From Todiramphus chloris collaris (Eukaryota; Chordata; Aves; Coraciiformes; Alcedinidae): a DNA stretch of 64,000 bases. The notes below the pieces were generated by a model. The model did not search any database. It saw nothing but the letters and a program-made list of their open reading frames with translations, and had not been told where the DNA came from. The stretch is taken from positions 4,695,441-4,759,440 of the forward strand of contig JANVCC010000125.1 in NCBI GenBank assembly GCA_025345505.1, written 5' to 3'. The position numbers and the translations under genes are program-made. Shown here one piece after another: positions 46,901 through 57,627 of this stretch. Within the stretch, counting starts at the first letter, position 1. Every line of letters starts with the position of its first letter.

Positions 46901-49900
46901 GTACCATGTGTTTTATTTGACACATCAGAACCCAGTCAGTATGTGAAAAGAGGTAGCATCTTGACCCTGCAGTTGTCTGTCATTTCCCTGGTGCAGAAAG
47001 CTGGGTTGAGTGGAGAAATAAAACTAAATCCTATCCATGGCATAGTTTATTGCCAGGAAGTCTGCCATGAAAATTAAGATTTATGACAAGTCTGATGTGC
47101 TGAGTTAGGTAGAAGAATCAAGGTCTCTGCATCTACCTCTGGTTAACATCTTCACCCCCATTAAAGAAAAGAGTCCACTCAGCAAAGGTTGATGAACTCA
47201 CGTTGGCCCACAAAGACTGTCTTCATGCGTTTCAACATGGCCAGGTACATCAGATGTTGGGATAAGCAGTCAGTGGTAGCTTCCTGCATGGATGTAATGC
47301 GATGACTTTTGAAAGCTGCATTTGACCTGCCCGATGCCAGATGGATCTTTTAAAAAGCAGAGGCAGATCAGTCTTGCATGATAGGAAAACTGCAAGAAAG
47401 GAAGAAGAGAACATGGGGATGGAAGGATCTGCTGTCATCTGTTTGACATGGTCAAAGCCTCAAACACCTGTGTGGGAGTGGTAGATCAAACAGTTGGCTG
47501 ATGGCATGAAATACCATGGGCACATCTCTGACCATCATGACAACATGGCTTACCAGGCTGACACTTTCCTGATGTCTCTAGAAGCCAGGACATGAGTATA
47601 AGGATCTTCCAAAGATGAACAGGAAAATACCTAGCTCTAAATCCAGTCTGCAACATTTTCCATGAGTTAATACCTATAAAAGAGTATAATAACAACAACA
47701 AAACAAAAAAAGACTGTAGTGTTATTATTATGATTATCAGACACTCTTGTCATCTACAGAGATTTGTGGCTCTGCACAAACAAAAGCAGGCAGTTTCATA
47801 TTTGCACACTCTTCATGGAGATTTTTCTTGCATCAGTCTGCCCAGTCATCTTTTGAATATCTGTACACTTCGGGGATTTCACAGATAACCAGATACTGTG
47901 TGAAGAAACTCCTTCATTTTAATTGTTCCCAGCTTGGCACTTGCTTAATTTAACTGATAACCCTTAGTTTACGCATCAGAAGAGTAGAAAAGCAATCAAG
48001 ACCTGGTGGCCCCTCTCTAGATCCTATAATATCCTTCCTTCTACCCTTTCTTTTTCCAGATGTAATAAAAATGGTTTACAGAGACTTTCCCTGTGTGGAA
48101 GTGACTTTATTACCCCTTTACACTGGTTAGGTTTGGGATGGTGATACCAAAACAAACCAGAAAGTATTCAAGGTGTGAATGAAAAGGGAGTTCTTCAGAG
48201 AGGATAAGGGCAGGGGAGAGAGATCAGAGAACTTTGAGTGAACTCTGTAGAGTTCACTCTACAGACCCCATGACACAAAGGGCACACAAGAGACCTGAGG
48301 AAACCATCAGAAGAAAATCAATAAAGTACAAGGCCACGTATTAGGAAGTTTCTGGCATAGGGTAGCAAAGTGGGGACAGAGATGGAAACAGGGATGGTCC
48401 CACTGAGGGAAATAAGTGTGATGGAGACAGGGCATTTTTCCAGCAGTAGATCATGGTGGCTGTCTCTCTTTCATGACAGTGACAGAGCTGACAGAGCAGT
48501 TTTCCAAAGTCATTGAATTTACACAGTGCAACACTGAGCTGGATGTGTGTGTGGTAGGAAGAGGCATCCACAGCTCGGGCTTAAAAGAGCAGCATCTGCA
48601 ATTTTGCCCTGCAAGGCAACTAGATCAGTCCTGCCAACTTCACTCCCCCTTCCACTTCATTCACTTCCCGTAGCAGAGCTGCCTACAGAGCTCAAGCCCC
48701 TAAGTCTGAAACGAGCCAGATGGACAAATTTAATTTCTTTCTCTTCAAGAAAGGAAAGCCTAAGCTTCCAACTTTTTCCATCTGACATGTCAAACTGGCA
48801 ACACAAGTCTCCCGACAACTTTGCTTATAGACTTGTAGTTGTAATATTTTACCATTTGAATAAGCCAACTTCCCAGCAAGTCAGCTTCTCAGATTTCTAA
48901 TTTAACTGCAATGTAGCACTTCTTTCAAGGCTGATTCTTTATCAGATCCTTCACTTCATCATTCCCACCAGCACTTCTAGCATTTGCAAAGCGGTAGCAT
49001 AGCTCATCTTTCAGTAGGAATTTTGTACCCAGCTGAAGCTTGAGTATTTCCAGCAAGGCAGAGTGGGTTGTCAAATACCACAGTTTCCATGTTGGGATCA
49101 TTCCTTCCTGCCTGAGAAAAGCTAGTGAGAAACAGAACGGCTTTGGTTTCTGCAATCACTTTCCTTGACAAGGAGAAAGCTGGTGAAGCAAAAATGGGAC
49201 ATCTGGAAGAGCAGAGCTAAGTCATAGGTGACCCAGGTTTCCACACAAGCTGACCTGACAGGTCTTCCATTCCTAGGCAGAAACCTGGAGATGGCTCCTT
49301 GTCACCCACTCACTTAGAGCCCACAGGGCATGGATGATGTGGGCTCTGTGGAGTGACAGCTTAGTCCAGGCTCTGAGAAAACCTGCTTGGAGGAGTGTTA
49401 CCCGTGAAAATGTGGCTGTCAGAATTATTCCTGTGTTGTCTTTTTATCCACCACAGATCATTTGAAGATCTTTGATAATTGTTGACCTTATTGGTCTCTG
49501 ATAGTTGATGTTTGCCCCAGTTGTTTAAACATAGGCTGGTGATATGAACATTGGTGATAGGTTCAGAGACAGATGCTGAGTGACCAGGTAGAGGTGTTCC
49601 TTCCATCTTCTTGAGTATGACTCAAGGGGAATGAACAGCAGCCACACTTGTGATTTCCTATGGAGCATCTCCCTGTGCCATCTTCAGAGACATAAACCTG
49701 GACTAGGTGGACCATTTATCTGACCTAGGAGGGCACATTTTATGTTCTTAGGACTTTTTAAGAGACCAAAGAGAATTGAAGCCATTGTCAAAAGATATGA
49801 GAGGGGTCATGAAGAAAGTCTGCAGTCCTCTGGAGTAGGATCTGTGGGACAACTGGGATAACCTCAGGTATCACAAGTAGTACTGAATGTGTATATTTAG

Positions 49901-50297
49901 GTAACCTGAATGGAGTTCTTGTGGTGGGACTGTATTTGAGATGGTTCAATTACCTGCAGGACAATAGGCACATCAAACTCCACTCAGATCCCAAAGGCCT
50001 AAGGGATTTTCCACCTCTGGGCGTTACTAGTCCCTGACTGTTTTATTTCCTGGGGCACCAATTCTGCAAAGCAGACTAAAAAGGGAGAGTGAACTCAGGG
50101 GAAACAGCTACAATGTCAAGAGAATAGTGTTTCTGTTGCATTCTCCCAACTCCTAGAAATCTGTAGATCAAAGTCTTCTTAAAATGGGGAAGCATTGCTT
50201 TAGGGCAACCTGTGTGCAACACTTTCTGAAACTCACTTTCTGCTTTTCTTTCATTGCTTCTGAAACCCTTTGTAGTTCAGCCATGCACATCATCCCA
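43943..50297. other. Intergenic, nothing recognised apart from one palindrome
   Basis: More than 6 kb of unique DNA with no gene, no CR1 that I can see, and only short A-rich runs (e.g. 46770-46800). The 24-bp inverted repeat at 48236-48259 is its one distinct feature. Confidence 0.6.
48236..48259. repeat. 11-bp perfect inverted repeat with 2-bp loop
   Basis: Arm GAGTGAACTCT at 48236-48246 and its exact reverse complement at 48249-48259. Inside lie TGAACT (48239-48244) and AGTTCA (48251-48256) six bases apart, an everted-repeat-6 nuclear receptor layout. Confidence 0.9.
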
Positions 50298-50428
50298 TGG
50301 AACACCTGGAGAAAGCTTAGGGTGATGTCATCTCTGTATACAAGTATTTGAAAGAAAGGTGTAAAGAAGGTGGAGTCAGGCTTTTCTCACTTGTGTCCAG
50401 TGACAGGACAAGAGTCAAGTGTCCACTG
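50298..50428 (+). mobile_element. CR1 LINE fragment left of the plus-strand tRNA
   Basis: 'tacaagtatttgaaagaaagg' (in part) and 'ccagtgacaggacaagag' are CR1. It ends about 20 bp before the block shared with the second tRNA locus begins. Confidence 0.8.
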
Positions 50429-50503
50429 ACCCAGTGTGAAGAGTAAAGATCTGAAAGATAATTATGTTTCAACAGGTTTTATGAAAATTAGAGCCACAAC
50501 AGA

Positions 50504-50576
50504 GCTGAAGTAGCTCAGCTGGGAGAGCGTTAGACTGAAGATCTAAAGGTCCCTGGTTCAATCCCGGGCTTCAGCA
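50504..50576 (+). tRNA. tRNA-Phe (anticodon GAA)
   Basis: 73-nt tRNA gene. The acceptor stem GCTGAAG pairs fully with CTTCAGC, with discriminator A at 50576. The A box TAGCTCAGCTGG begins at 50511, the anticodon GAA is at 50537-50539 in loop CTGAAGA, and the B box GGTTCAATCC is at 50555-50564. No intron and no encoded CCA, as expected in animals. A Pol III stop (TTTT) lies at 50580-50583, four bases past the end. It decodes UUC/UUU. Its body is identical to the copy at 63596-63668. Confidence 0.96.
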
Positions 50577-50597
50577 GTGTTTTCCTCTAGTTTTCTA

Positions 50598-50905
50598 TCT
50601 CTCATACTGGGCTTTTCAGTACAAGAGAGACATGGAGCTACTGAAAAATGTTTATCAAAGGGCCAGAAAGATGTTGAAGGGACTGGAGCATCTCTCCTAT
50701 AAGAAAAGGAAAGCTGAGAGAGGAGCTTCTCAGCCTGGAGAAGTATCAGGGGCTATCCTATCCATGTATATGAACATCTGAAGGGAGGGTCCAAAGAGGT
50801 TCACAAAGCCAGGCTCTTTTCAGTGGTCCCCCGTGACAGGAAAAGAGACAATGGTCACAAAACACATGTTCTCTCTGAACAGGAAATACTTTTCTACCAT
50901 TCTGA
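50598..50905 (+). mobile_element. CR1 LINE fragment right of the plus-strand tRNA
   Basis: 'ggcttttcagtacaagagag', 'gggactggagcatctctcc' and 'tcagcctggagaag' are CR1 body sequence. Its first part is shared with the CR1 beside the minus-strand tRNA. Confidence 0.88.
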
Positions 50906-52455
50906 GTCTATGAAACAGAGACATAATTCTAGACTTCAGAAGCTTTAGCAAAAAAAAAAAAAAAGTGATATAAAGTGGGTTATTTCTTCCCTCAGCCTTC
51001 AACTGCTGGTTCCTAATCCTATGTCATGGAGTGCCCCATAAAGAGGTAGTAATGTTGACCCACTGGCATACAGGGCCATGCAGGAAATCAAAACTGTGAT
51101 GTGAGCAAAGGAAAAATAACCTGCCAAAAGAACTTAATTTTAGTTTGAGTCACAACTGACCTTGAAGAAATTTTTCTTTCTAAAATTTGTCTTCTTCCAC
51201 ACTGAAGAGTTCTGGTGTATCTATCTGTTGCTCATAGGAAAACAGCTCCAGATCTCTGATGAAACTTTCTACCCTTTCCTGAACCTTTTCTATTCTTACA
51301 CTGACCTTTATAAATGATAGTATTTGATGTGTGGGCACCCCGAAGAATTCTACAGCTGAGTAACTATGGTTTGGTCTCCATCCCTTTCTGACTAATTCCT
51401 GATCTGTGGAGTCCTTCAGACAAACAGCAGAGACAAGACTTGAATTGCCAGTTGTCTGAAATTAAAGAAGTGAGAAGCAAAGAATCTTTTACTCTTGATT
51501 TCTCAAAGATCAACACCAATACTCATCTTGTCTCTCCTTCATATTAAGCTGAGACCTTTTCTTTCTCCCTTTCATTCTGGTGGTGCCTTTTAATCTCTGG
51601 ATGCGACTCTATCAGATCTTGCAGTACTTCCAGAAGATCATTTCCTTGATCAGGATGTGAATAATGACTTGTGAGTTAAGTCAATGACATCATGGCCTAC
51701 TTAAGCCTTGAAGAGATATCATGGGTCCCACTGAGGACACGTCAACAGTCACCACACACTAGCAGATAGGGCCAGAACGTACCTTGCTCTCCTGCATAGC
51801 TCAGGAAATGTAACAGCTACTCACCCATCACTGCCCTTTGCTGATATGACATACCCAGGTAGGGTCCTCTGGCTCAAGGGTGCACCAAGTAGAAAATGCT
51901 TCCCCTTTGACCCTTTACTCCTACAATCTATGTCTGCATTTAAATAGGGAATGAGCTTCCTGGTCCCCACACTGGACAAGAGTAGGTCAGACCTCCTGCG
52001 TAGTCCATGTGCAGGATTAAATTATACCAAATTTGACAGATGTCTCGTTTTGTTATGAAAACTGACCTCATATAGTTGTGTATGTACATCCCAGGCACTG
52101 CCAGCAGATTGAAGAACAGTTTACATGCTGTGCCTGCACTGACCTGCTCTCACCTCATCTACCGCACTGGAGAAATGAAGCCTTGGGCCCTAAGGGCAGA
52201 AGCAAATCAGATACAGATGGTGAGTCAGGGAGCAGTGGGATGGCACAGGCTTAGCATTCAAGCAGTCCTGCTAAACAATATTTTGACCTGGTACTGGACT
52301 CAAGGTTTAACAAGTGTGCTGGAAATCTAAATAAAGCCAGTGCTTGGGCTTGAATACTGCCCAGTGCTCCTCCACACTGCTTAAATGTGACAACGCATGC
52401 CCTCCCAGGTGATAACCAAACACCCTTCAGGCATATCAGGGGCCAGGAACCATTC
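50906..52455. other. Intergenic, nothing recognised
   Basis: Unique AT-rich DNA; short frames only. Confidence 0.6.
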
Positions 52456-52600
52456 ACAGAATCACAGCATGGTAGGGGTTGGAAAGGACCTCCAGAGATC
52501 ATCTCTTACAACACCCCTGCCAAAGCAGGTTCAGCTACAGCATGTTGCTCAGGACTGCATCCAGGAGGGTTTTGAAAGTCTCCAGAGAAGGAAAGGTGGT
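52456..52600 (-). mobile_element. CR1 LINE 3' fragment
   Basis: Antisense CR1 starting 'tcacagaatcacagcatgg' and running through 'ggttggaaaggacctccaga' to 'gaaagtctccagagaaggaa'. Confidence 0.93.
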
Positions 52601-53139
52601 CTGAATAAAACAAATCTACTTCTGCTGAGGCAGCTGGCGGCAGGAAGAGGTTTTAGCATCATGACAGATGTGCCCTACCAGATGGCCTTAGTCCCATCGA
52701 GTAGGACAGACCAGTTGTATTTGCTTTTGGCACTATAACTGTCCCCCGCAGAGGACTTGCTGGTTCCCATCACCTCTCCTTGTTGGGTCACCGACACCCT
52801 TATCTCAGGCAGTCTAGAAGGGCTGGCCGCAATGAAGATAAGCATTTGGAGTAGAGCTTTATTACGAGTTGTTGAACAGATAAACCACAGCCAGCTGAGG
52901 AAATGCCTTGAGCTAAAACCAGACAAGTGGTGGGAGAGATTTTTAGGGGTGGAAGAGGTTAGGGTGGGAATATCACTTGCATTTTCCCGGGGTTTACTCC
53001 TCAGTCGTCTCTGTCAGTACTGGAGGATGCGCGGTCCGAGTTCTCACAGAGGAGCAAGCGACAACTGGGCTTGTTCACTTCTAACCCGGCTACAAGCCCA
53101 GTATGAGGAGGTAGCTGCAATCAGATTGCTTGGAAGCCT
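52601..53139. other. Left flank of the CpG island
   Basis: A plus-strand frame of about 200 residues (52757-53365) runs into the CpG island but matches no family I know. Confidence 0.4.
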
Positions 53140-53870
53140 AACCCAGAGCTGCGGGAAGGGGAGGGGAAGGCTCCGGCTGATGCCAGCAATCCGGCCCTCA
53201 CTTTCTCAGGGCAGGACATCGAGAAAACCCCCCCGGGGCCACAGCACAGCGATGCCGGGAGCGATGAGAATCTGCCTGATCCCCTCCTGGCCGCAACAGC
53301 TTCCACTCAAGCCCCAGTGCCCAAAGTTGCCAAGTTTCCCCGCGTTCGGCTCTGAGAAGGGTTAAAAGCAACCTTCGAGGCGGGAGGCGGGAGGGAAGGT
53401 GCGGGATGAGTAAGGGGCGTGGGCGGCAGGCAGCGTGGGGGCGGCTGCCCTGCCAGCGCCTTCCCCCAGCCCACGCACACGCTCAGCTCCCTCCTCTCAC
53501 CCCCGTCCGGGTCCCTTCGGCATCGGGGCCCCCACAGCGATCAATCAGCGCATGTCGCATCCCGGGAACGGCGCTGCTCCAGCCCGCAGCGTTCCCCCCG
53601 CAGATCCTCACGGCTTTGCCGGGGCCGTTCGGTTCTGGTTTCCTGCTCTCTCTAGTGATTTCTGCCTCTTTTCTCTTAAAGCTTTCCCTCCCGTTTTGCT
53701 GCTGCTGCTGCTGCTGCCCTTCTCCCCCACCTTCGTGACACGTCCCTCTCCACGTTTCCCACCAAGATCGCTGGCGTGGATCCGTCCGGATGCATCCACC
53801 CTGGCCGCACAGCACCAGAGCTATGTCTCGTTGCTGCTGAGATGCAGGAGGCTGCACGGAAAGATCAGGC
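53140..53870. promoter_or_regulatory. CpG island, likely promoter of an unidentified transcript
   Basis: High GC and dense CpG over about 700 bp in an otherwise AT-rich region, with a (CTG)n run at 53698-53716. On the plus strand a very good donor (CACTG followed by GTGAGT) lies at about 54131. Long overlapping frames on both strands are compositional. A first exon, coding or lncRNA, with the donor at 54131 is plausible but I recognise no protein. Confidence 0.55.
53698..53716 (+). repeat. (GCT)6 triplet repeat
   Basis: Six tandem GCT units inside the CpG island. Confidence 0.9.
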
Positions 53871-54279
53871 AGTTAAATACATGGGAAATCCTCAGCAGCA
53901 GCTTAAAACCCTTTCCTCTAAGGAAAAAAAAAATGTTAAACGGGAAAAAAAAAAGTTTTACAAGGCTTGTGGTCACTGTAGGAGCATGTCTGGAGCTGTT
54001 AGTACACCCGGGATAGTTCCCACTGAAACTCCTGAAAGATCACAGACCGGGTCCTGCATATGCAGTGCTTGCTCAGTTGTCTCACAGGGGGTCAGACAGG
54101 AGTCCACAGCCTCCTCATTTTGCAGTCACTGGTGAGTCACTGCAGCAGCACTGCCAACACAGCTGCCCTGATGAAAAGGTCGTGGGGTGATGCTCCCCGC
54201 ATCACCTCCTCTAATTTGCTGTTTGTTGTTGTGATAGTTTGCATTCCCACAGAGCGCTTCTGCTATCACTTTCTTTTTC

Positions 54280-54392
54280 ATAGAATCGTAGAATGGTTTG
54301 AGCTGAAAGGGACTTTAAGGATCTTTTAGTTCCAACCCCCCCACCATGGGCAGGGACACCTTCTACTATACCAGGTTGCTTAGCCCTGCTGT
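54280..54392 (-). mobile_element. CR1 LINE 3' fragment
   Basis: 'catagaatcgtagaatggtt' and 'gggcagggacacctt' mark the antisense 3' end of a CR1. Confidence 0.9.
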
Positions 54393-54997
54393 AACATACG
54401 GGCTAATTGGGCTGCGCATCTGCTTTGTCCCTTTCTCTGCTAATGGCTTACTTGAGGAGAAGGAAATTCTTGAACTCATGCCTCAGTTTCACCCATCAGA
54501 AAATGGGACAAAGTACTCCAGCGTCATTTGGAAAAGCCCTTCGAGATCTTTACATGGAGGAGAGCTAGCCATGGCGGAGGCGGAGACAGACTGCACACAC
54601 AGACAATAAAAGACGTTGCCAGCCCTGAAGATTAATTTTGTGAATTACATGGCAGCTACAAGATGAGGAAAAGAAAGGATTATTATTTGTATGCCATGGG
54701 AGCAATAATCCTGCGATTACTACTCCAGGCATAAAGACATTAAGGATCAGTTTGTGCTGCAGTGCAGAGCTCCTGGAGGTGTAGCAGTTCTGTGCCATGA
54801 ACAGACAGCTTGTCCGCAGTTGGAAAGGTAACACAATGCTTTTCTGCACCGTGTAGAGAGCAGACTGTGTTGAAGACCACCCATGTTCTCATTAGGAGGT
54901 GCATCTCCAGGCCTTGCTTCAGTGGGTGCACAGGAGCTGCCATCCAGCCCCTCTGATAAAATCCCCTTCCCACAGAAAAGAAGGTGTTGAGGAGTTG
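54393..54997. other. Intergenic, nothing recognised
   Basis: Unique DNA between two CR1 fragments. Confidence 0.6.
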
Positions 54998-55438
54998 AGG
55001 ACTGGAGCATCTCTGTGACGAGGAAAGGCTGAGAGACCTGGGTCTGTTCAGATAGAGAAGAGTATTTTAGAAGGGATTATATCAATCAATATATATATTT
55101 CATCAATGCTTATTAATATCTAAAGGACAGGTATCAAGAGGATGGGGCCAGACTCTTTTCAGTGGTGCCCAGTGGAAGGACAAGGGACAATGGGCACAAA
55201 CTGAAACCCAGGAGGTTCCATCTGGACATGAAGAAAAGCTTCCTTGCTGTGAGGGTGGCAGAGCCTGGCCCAGGCTGCCCGGAGAGGTTGTGGAGTCTCC
55301 TTCTCTGGAGAGATTCCAAACCCACCTTGACACATTCCTGGGCAACATTCTGTAGGTGACCTTGCTTTGGCAAGGGGTTTGGATGAGGTGACCTCTGAAG
55401 GTTCCTTCCAAACCCCACCATTCTGTGATTCTGTGACT
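54998..55438 (+). mobile_element. CR1 LINE fragment
   Basis: 'ggactggagcatctctgtga', then an AT-rich interruption at about 55078-55105, then 'cagtggtgcccagtgg' and the tail 'accattctgtgattctgtga'. Confidence 0.95.
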
Positions 55439-57567
55439 TACACAGTGCTTTAGACAGCAGATACGAGGATCAGGGCAGTTGTTCTGTTCACATCATCCAA
55501 AGAACCCTGGAAAATTTTGAATTAGGATTGCTTCTCACTGTCTAAACGGTGTCCTAAACTACCATTTGATCATATGTCGTGACACAGAGGAAAAGAAAAA
55601 AAAAAGGAAAAAATTCCTCTTTCAGGTGCAGTACCTGTCCAGTACCTGCTCTGAACACTGAATGCTAAAACTGGAGAATAATAAAACACTTTTTGGATCC
55701 AGCTCAGTTCCTCTGCGGTACTAAACTAAATAGACAGTCAAAATACCTTTGAAGGGTCTTGGCTTTAGTATCTATGGCTGATTAATTAATTGCAATTTAG
55801 ATTGTTATTTGGGCTGTTAACTTTTGGGACAATGGTCTATCCTTCATTTTCGGTTTGACTAGCGAAGCTTAATTTTGTTTGTGACTGCAGGGTGTTAGCG
55901 AGGAAAAGGAAAGAACATGAAGCACTGCTCATTACAAGTGGAAGTAGGCTGTTTAAATATGCAAATTGTGTTCAGAAAAGCCCAGAGAGAGAGGACTGTG
56001 GAGCTCCTGCTGTCAGTTGTAAGCTACAGAGATTTTCATTTCCCTGCCCAGGGTGGGATTCAGTTTGGGGCAAGAGTGAATACACTTCTGTCAGTCTTTG
56101 GGAGCACCCAGGAGGTGACAGACTGGGGAGACTTTGGTAGTCCATGCAGAAGGTTGGGTGAGTTTCAGTTTGGTTCCCAGCAAGCATCTGCAGCACAGAA
56201 AACATCCTTGGCAAATCTCTGCAAACTCAGGAAAGCAGTTTATGTCAACAGTATGAAAATCCAGTACAGGAGTGGTTTTAATTACTAGATAGTATGTAAG
56301 GCTTTAAAATACACCTATCTCACCTTTTTAAGCTACTTGAATTGTGCTACACGGGTTGGAAACTTGTCTTTTTGCTTCTGTCTGTGGAAATTCAACAATG
56401 ACTTATAAACCCTCACTACAAGCAACTGGAAATGTCTAGAAGAAGCCTGCCTTGCTGAGTGTTTTCATGGGGGAAAAAAAAAAAAAAAGCAGCAGATCTG
56501 GGAAGACTGCAAGTCCCAGGCAAACAGCAAACAGCAAAGAAATAAAATGAACAGACAGTAGAAACAAATGCAAAAATATCTTCCAAACAAGCAAGTCCAC
56601 TGGCCATGGTCAGAAGATGCTGGACAGGTCTCTCCATCGCCCAGGGATTTTGTTGGAATCAATTCCAGGCTCCAGTTTCTCTCTGACACGGGGAAACTCC
56701 TCGAGTCATTTTGAGTCAGTGTCTCTGCCTCCGATATTTTCATGCCAGCCTGGTTACGTGGGTGATTCTCTGCTCTAGTTTTCAAGCAGAAGTTCTCACA
56801 AATTGATGGAGGAGGCTTTGGCACCTCCGCGGGAGAAGTGAGAGAGAGGGAGAGAGAGAGAGAAGTATATGAAGGAGGAGAAGAAAAGAAATGGGCTTTT
56901 GAAAACCATAAAATTAGCATAGAAAACGGCATCACCTTTTCTTTACTTGGACTGAGTGAGAGGCAGTACAGTTGCCTGCTGATTTTAAAGCTGCCCCATT
57001 AAAGATCTTGATGGGTGGCCACAGATATGCTGGATTGTCTGTTGTTTGAAGGAAGACGGTTTTGCACTTACAGGGCCAACCCAAATGATTGCAAAAGTGG
57101 AGCTCAGACTTTATTGTGGCTACAGTTTTGTGATGAAAGCTCCCTAGTGTTGAAGCCAATAATTATTTAAAAAAAAAAAAAACAAAAACCCAAAACATGT
57201 GGGAATAAAGCCAGGACTAGAAGATTTGCAAAGCCACTGAAGATGTCAGGTTTTTCTGGCCAAGGATTTTTAGGCCTTAAGATCTCAGATCGTCACCTCT
57301 GACTTCAAACATTTACCTGATGTTTCTAAGTTAAGATCTCCTTTTCATTTTTCCCAGCCTCTCAGTATAGTCAATAGAGGTAAAAGTCAACTCCTTCGCA
57401 ACTTCAGAGCGTCTCTGGGGAAAGACATGTTAGCTCAGGGTTTGGAGAGGCAGTTGGCTTTCTCCACTAAATATATTAGCACCTCTCAAGTTGCCTTCTA
57501 CTTTTGGAGCAAATGTGAGGTACCTACCTGCACACCACCTTAGTCCCACTGTGTGCTCAGGTAACAC
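55439..57567. other. Intergenic, nothing recognised
   Basis: Unique DNA with short A-rich runs (56472-56487, 57168-57186) and a GA repeat. A minus-strand frame of about 156 residues (56465-56935) crosses these low-complexity runs and is not credible. Confidence 0.6.
56839..56864. repeat. (GA)n simple repeat
   Basis: About 26 bp of almost pure GA. Confidence 0.9.
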
Positions 57568-57627
57568 AAATTGAACTAGATGGTCTTTAAGGCCCCTTCC
57601 AACCCAAACCATTCTATGACTGTGAAA
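57568..57627 (+). mobile_element. CR1 LINE 3' tail, 60 bp
   Basis: 'ttgaactagatggtctttaa' and 'ccaacccaaaccattctatg'. Confidence 0.85.

Noticed and set aside
53406..54016. Frames of 110-193 residues in the CpG island
   Set aside because: Overlapping frames on both strands with compositional bias and a triplet repeat; no domain.
56465..56935. 156-codon minus-strand frame
   Set aside because: Passes through poly-A and GA repeats, giving Phe- and Ser/Leu-rich low-complexity sequence.
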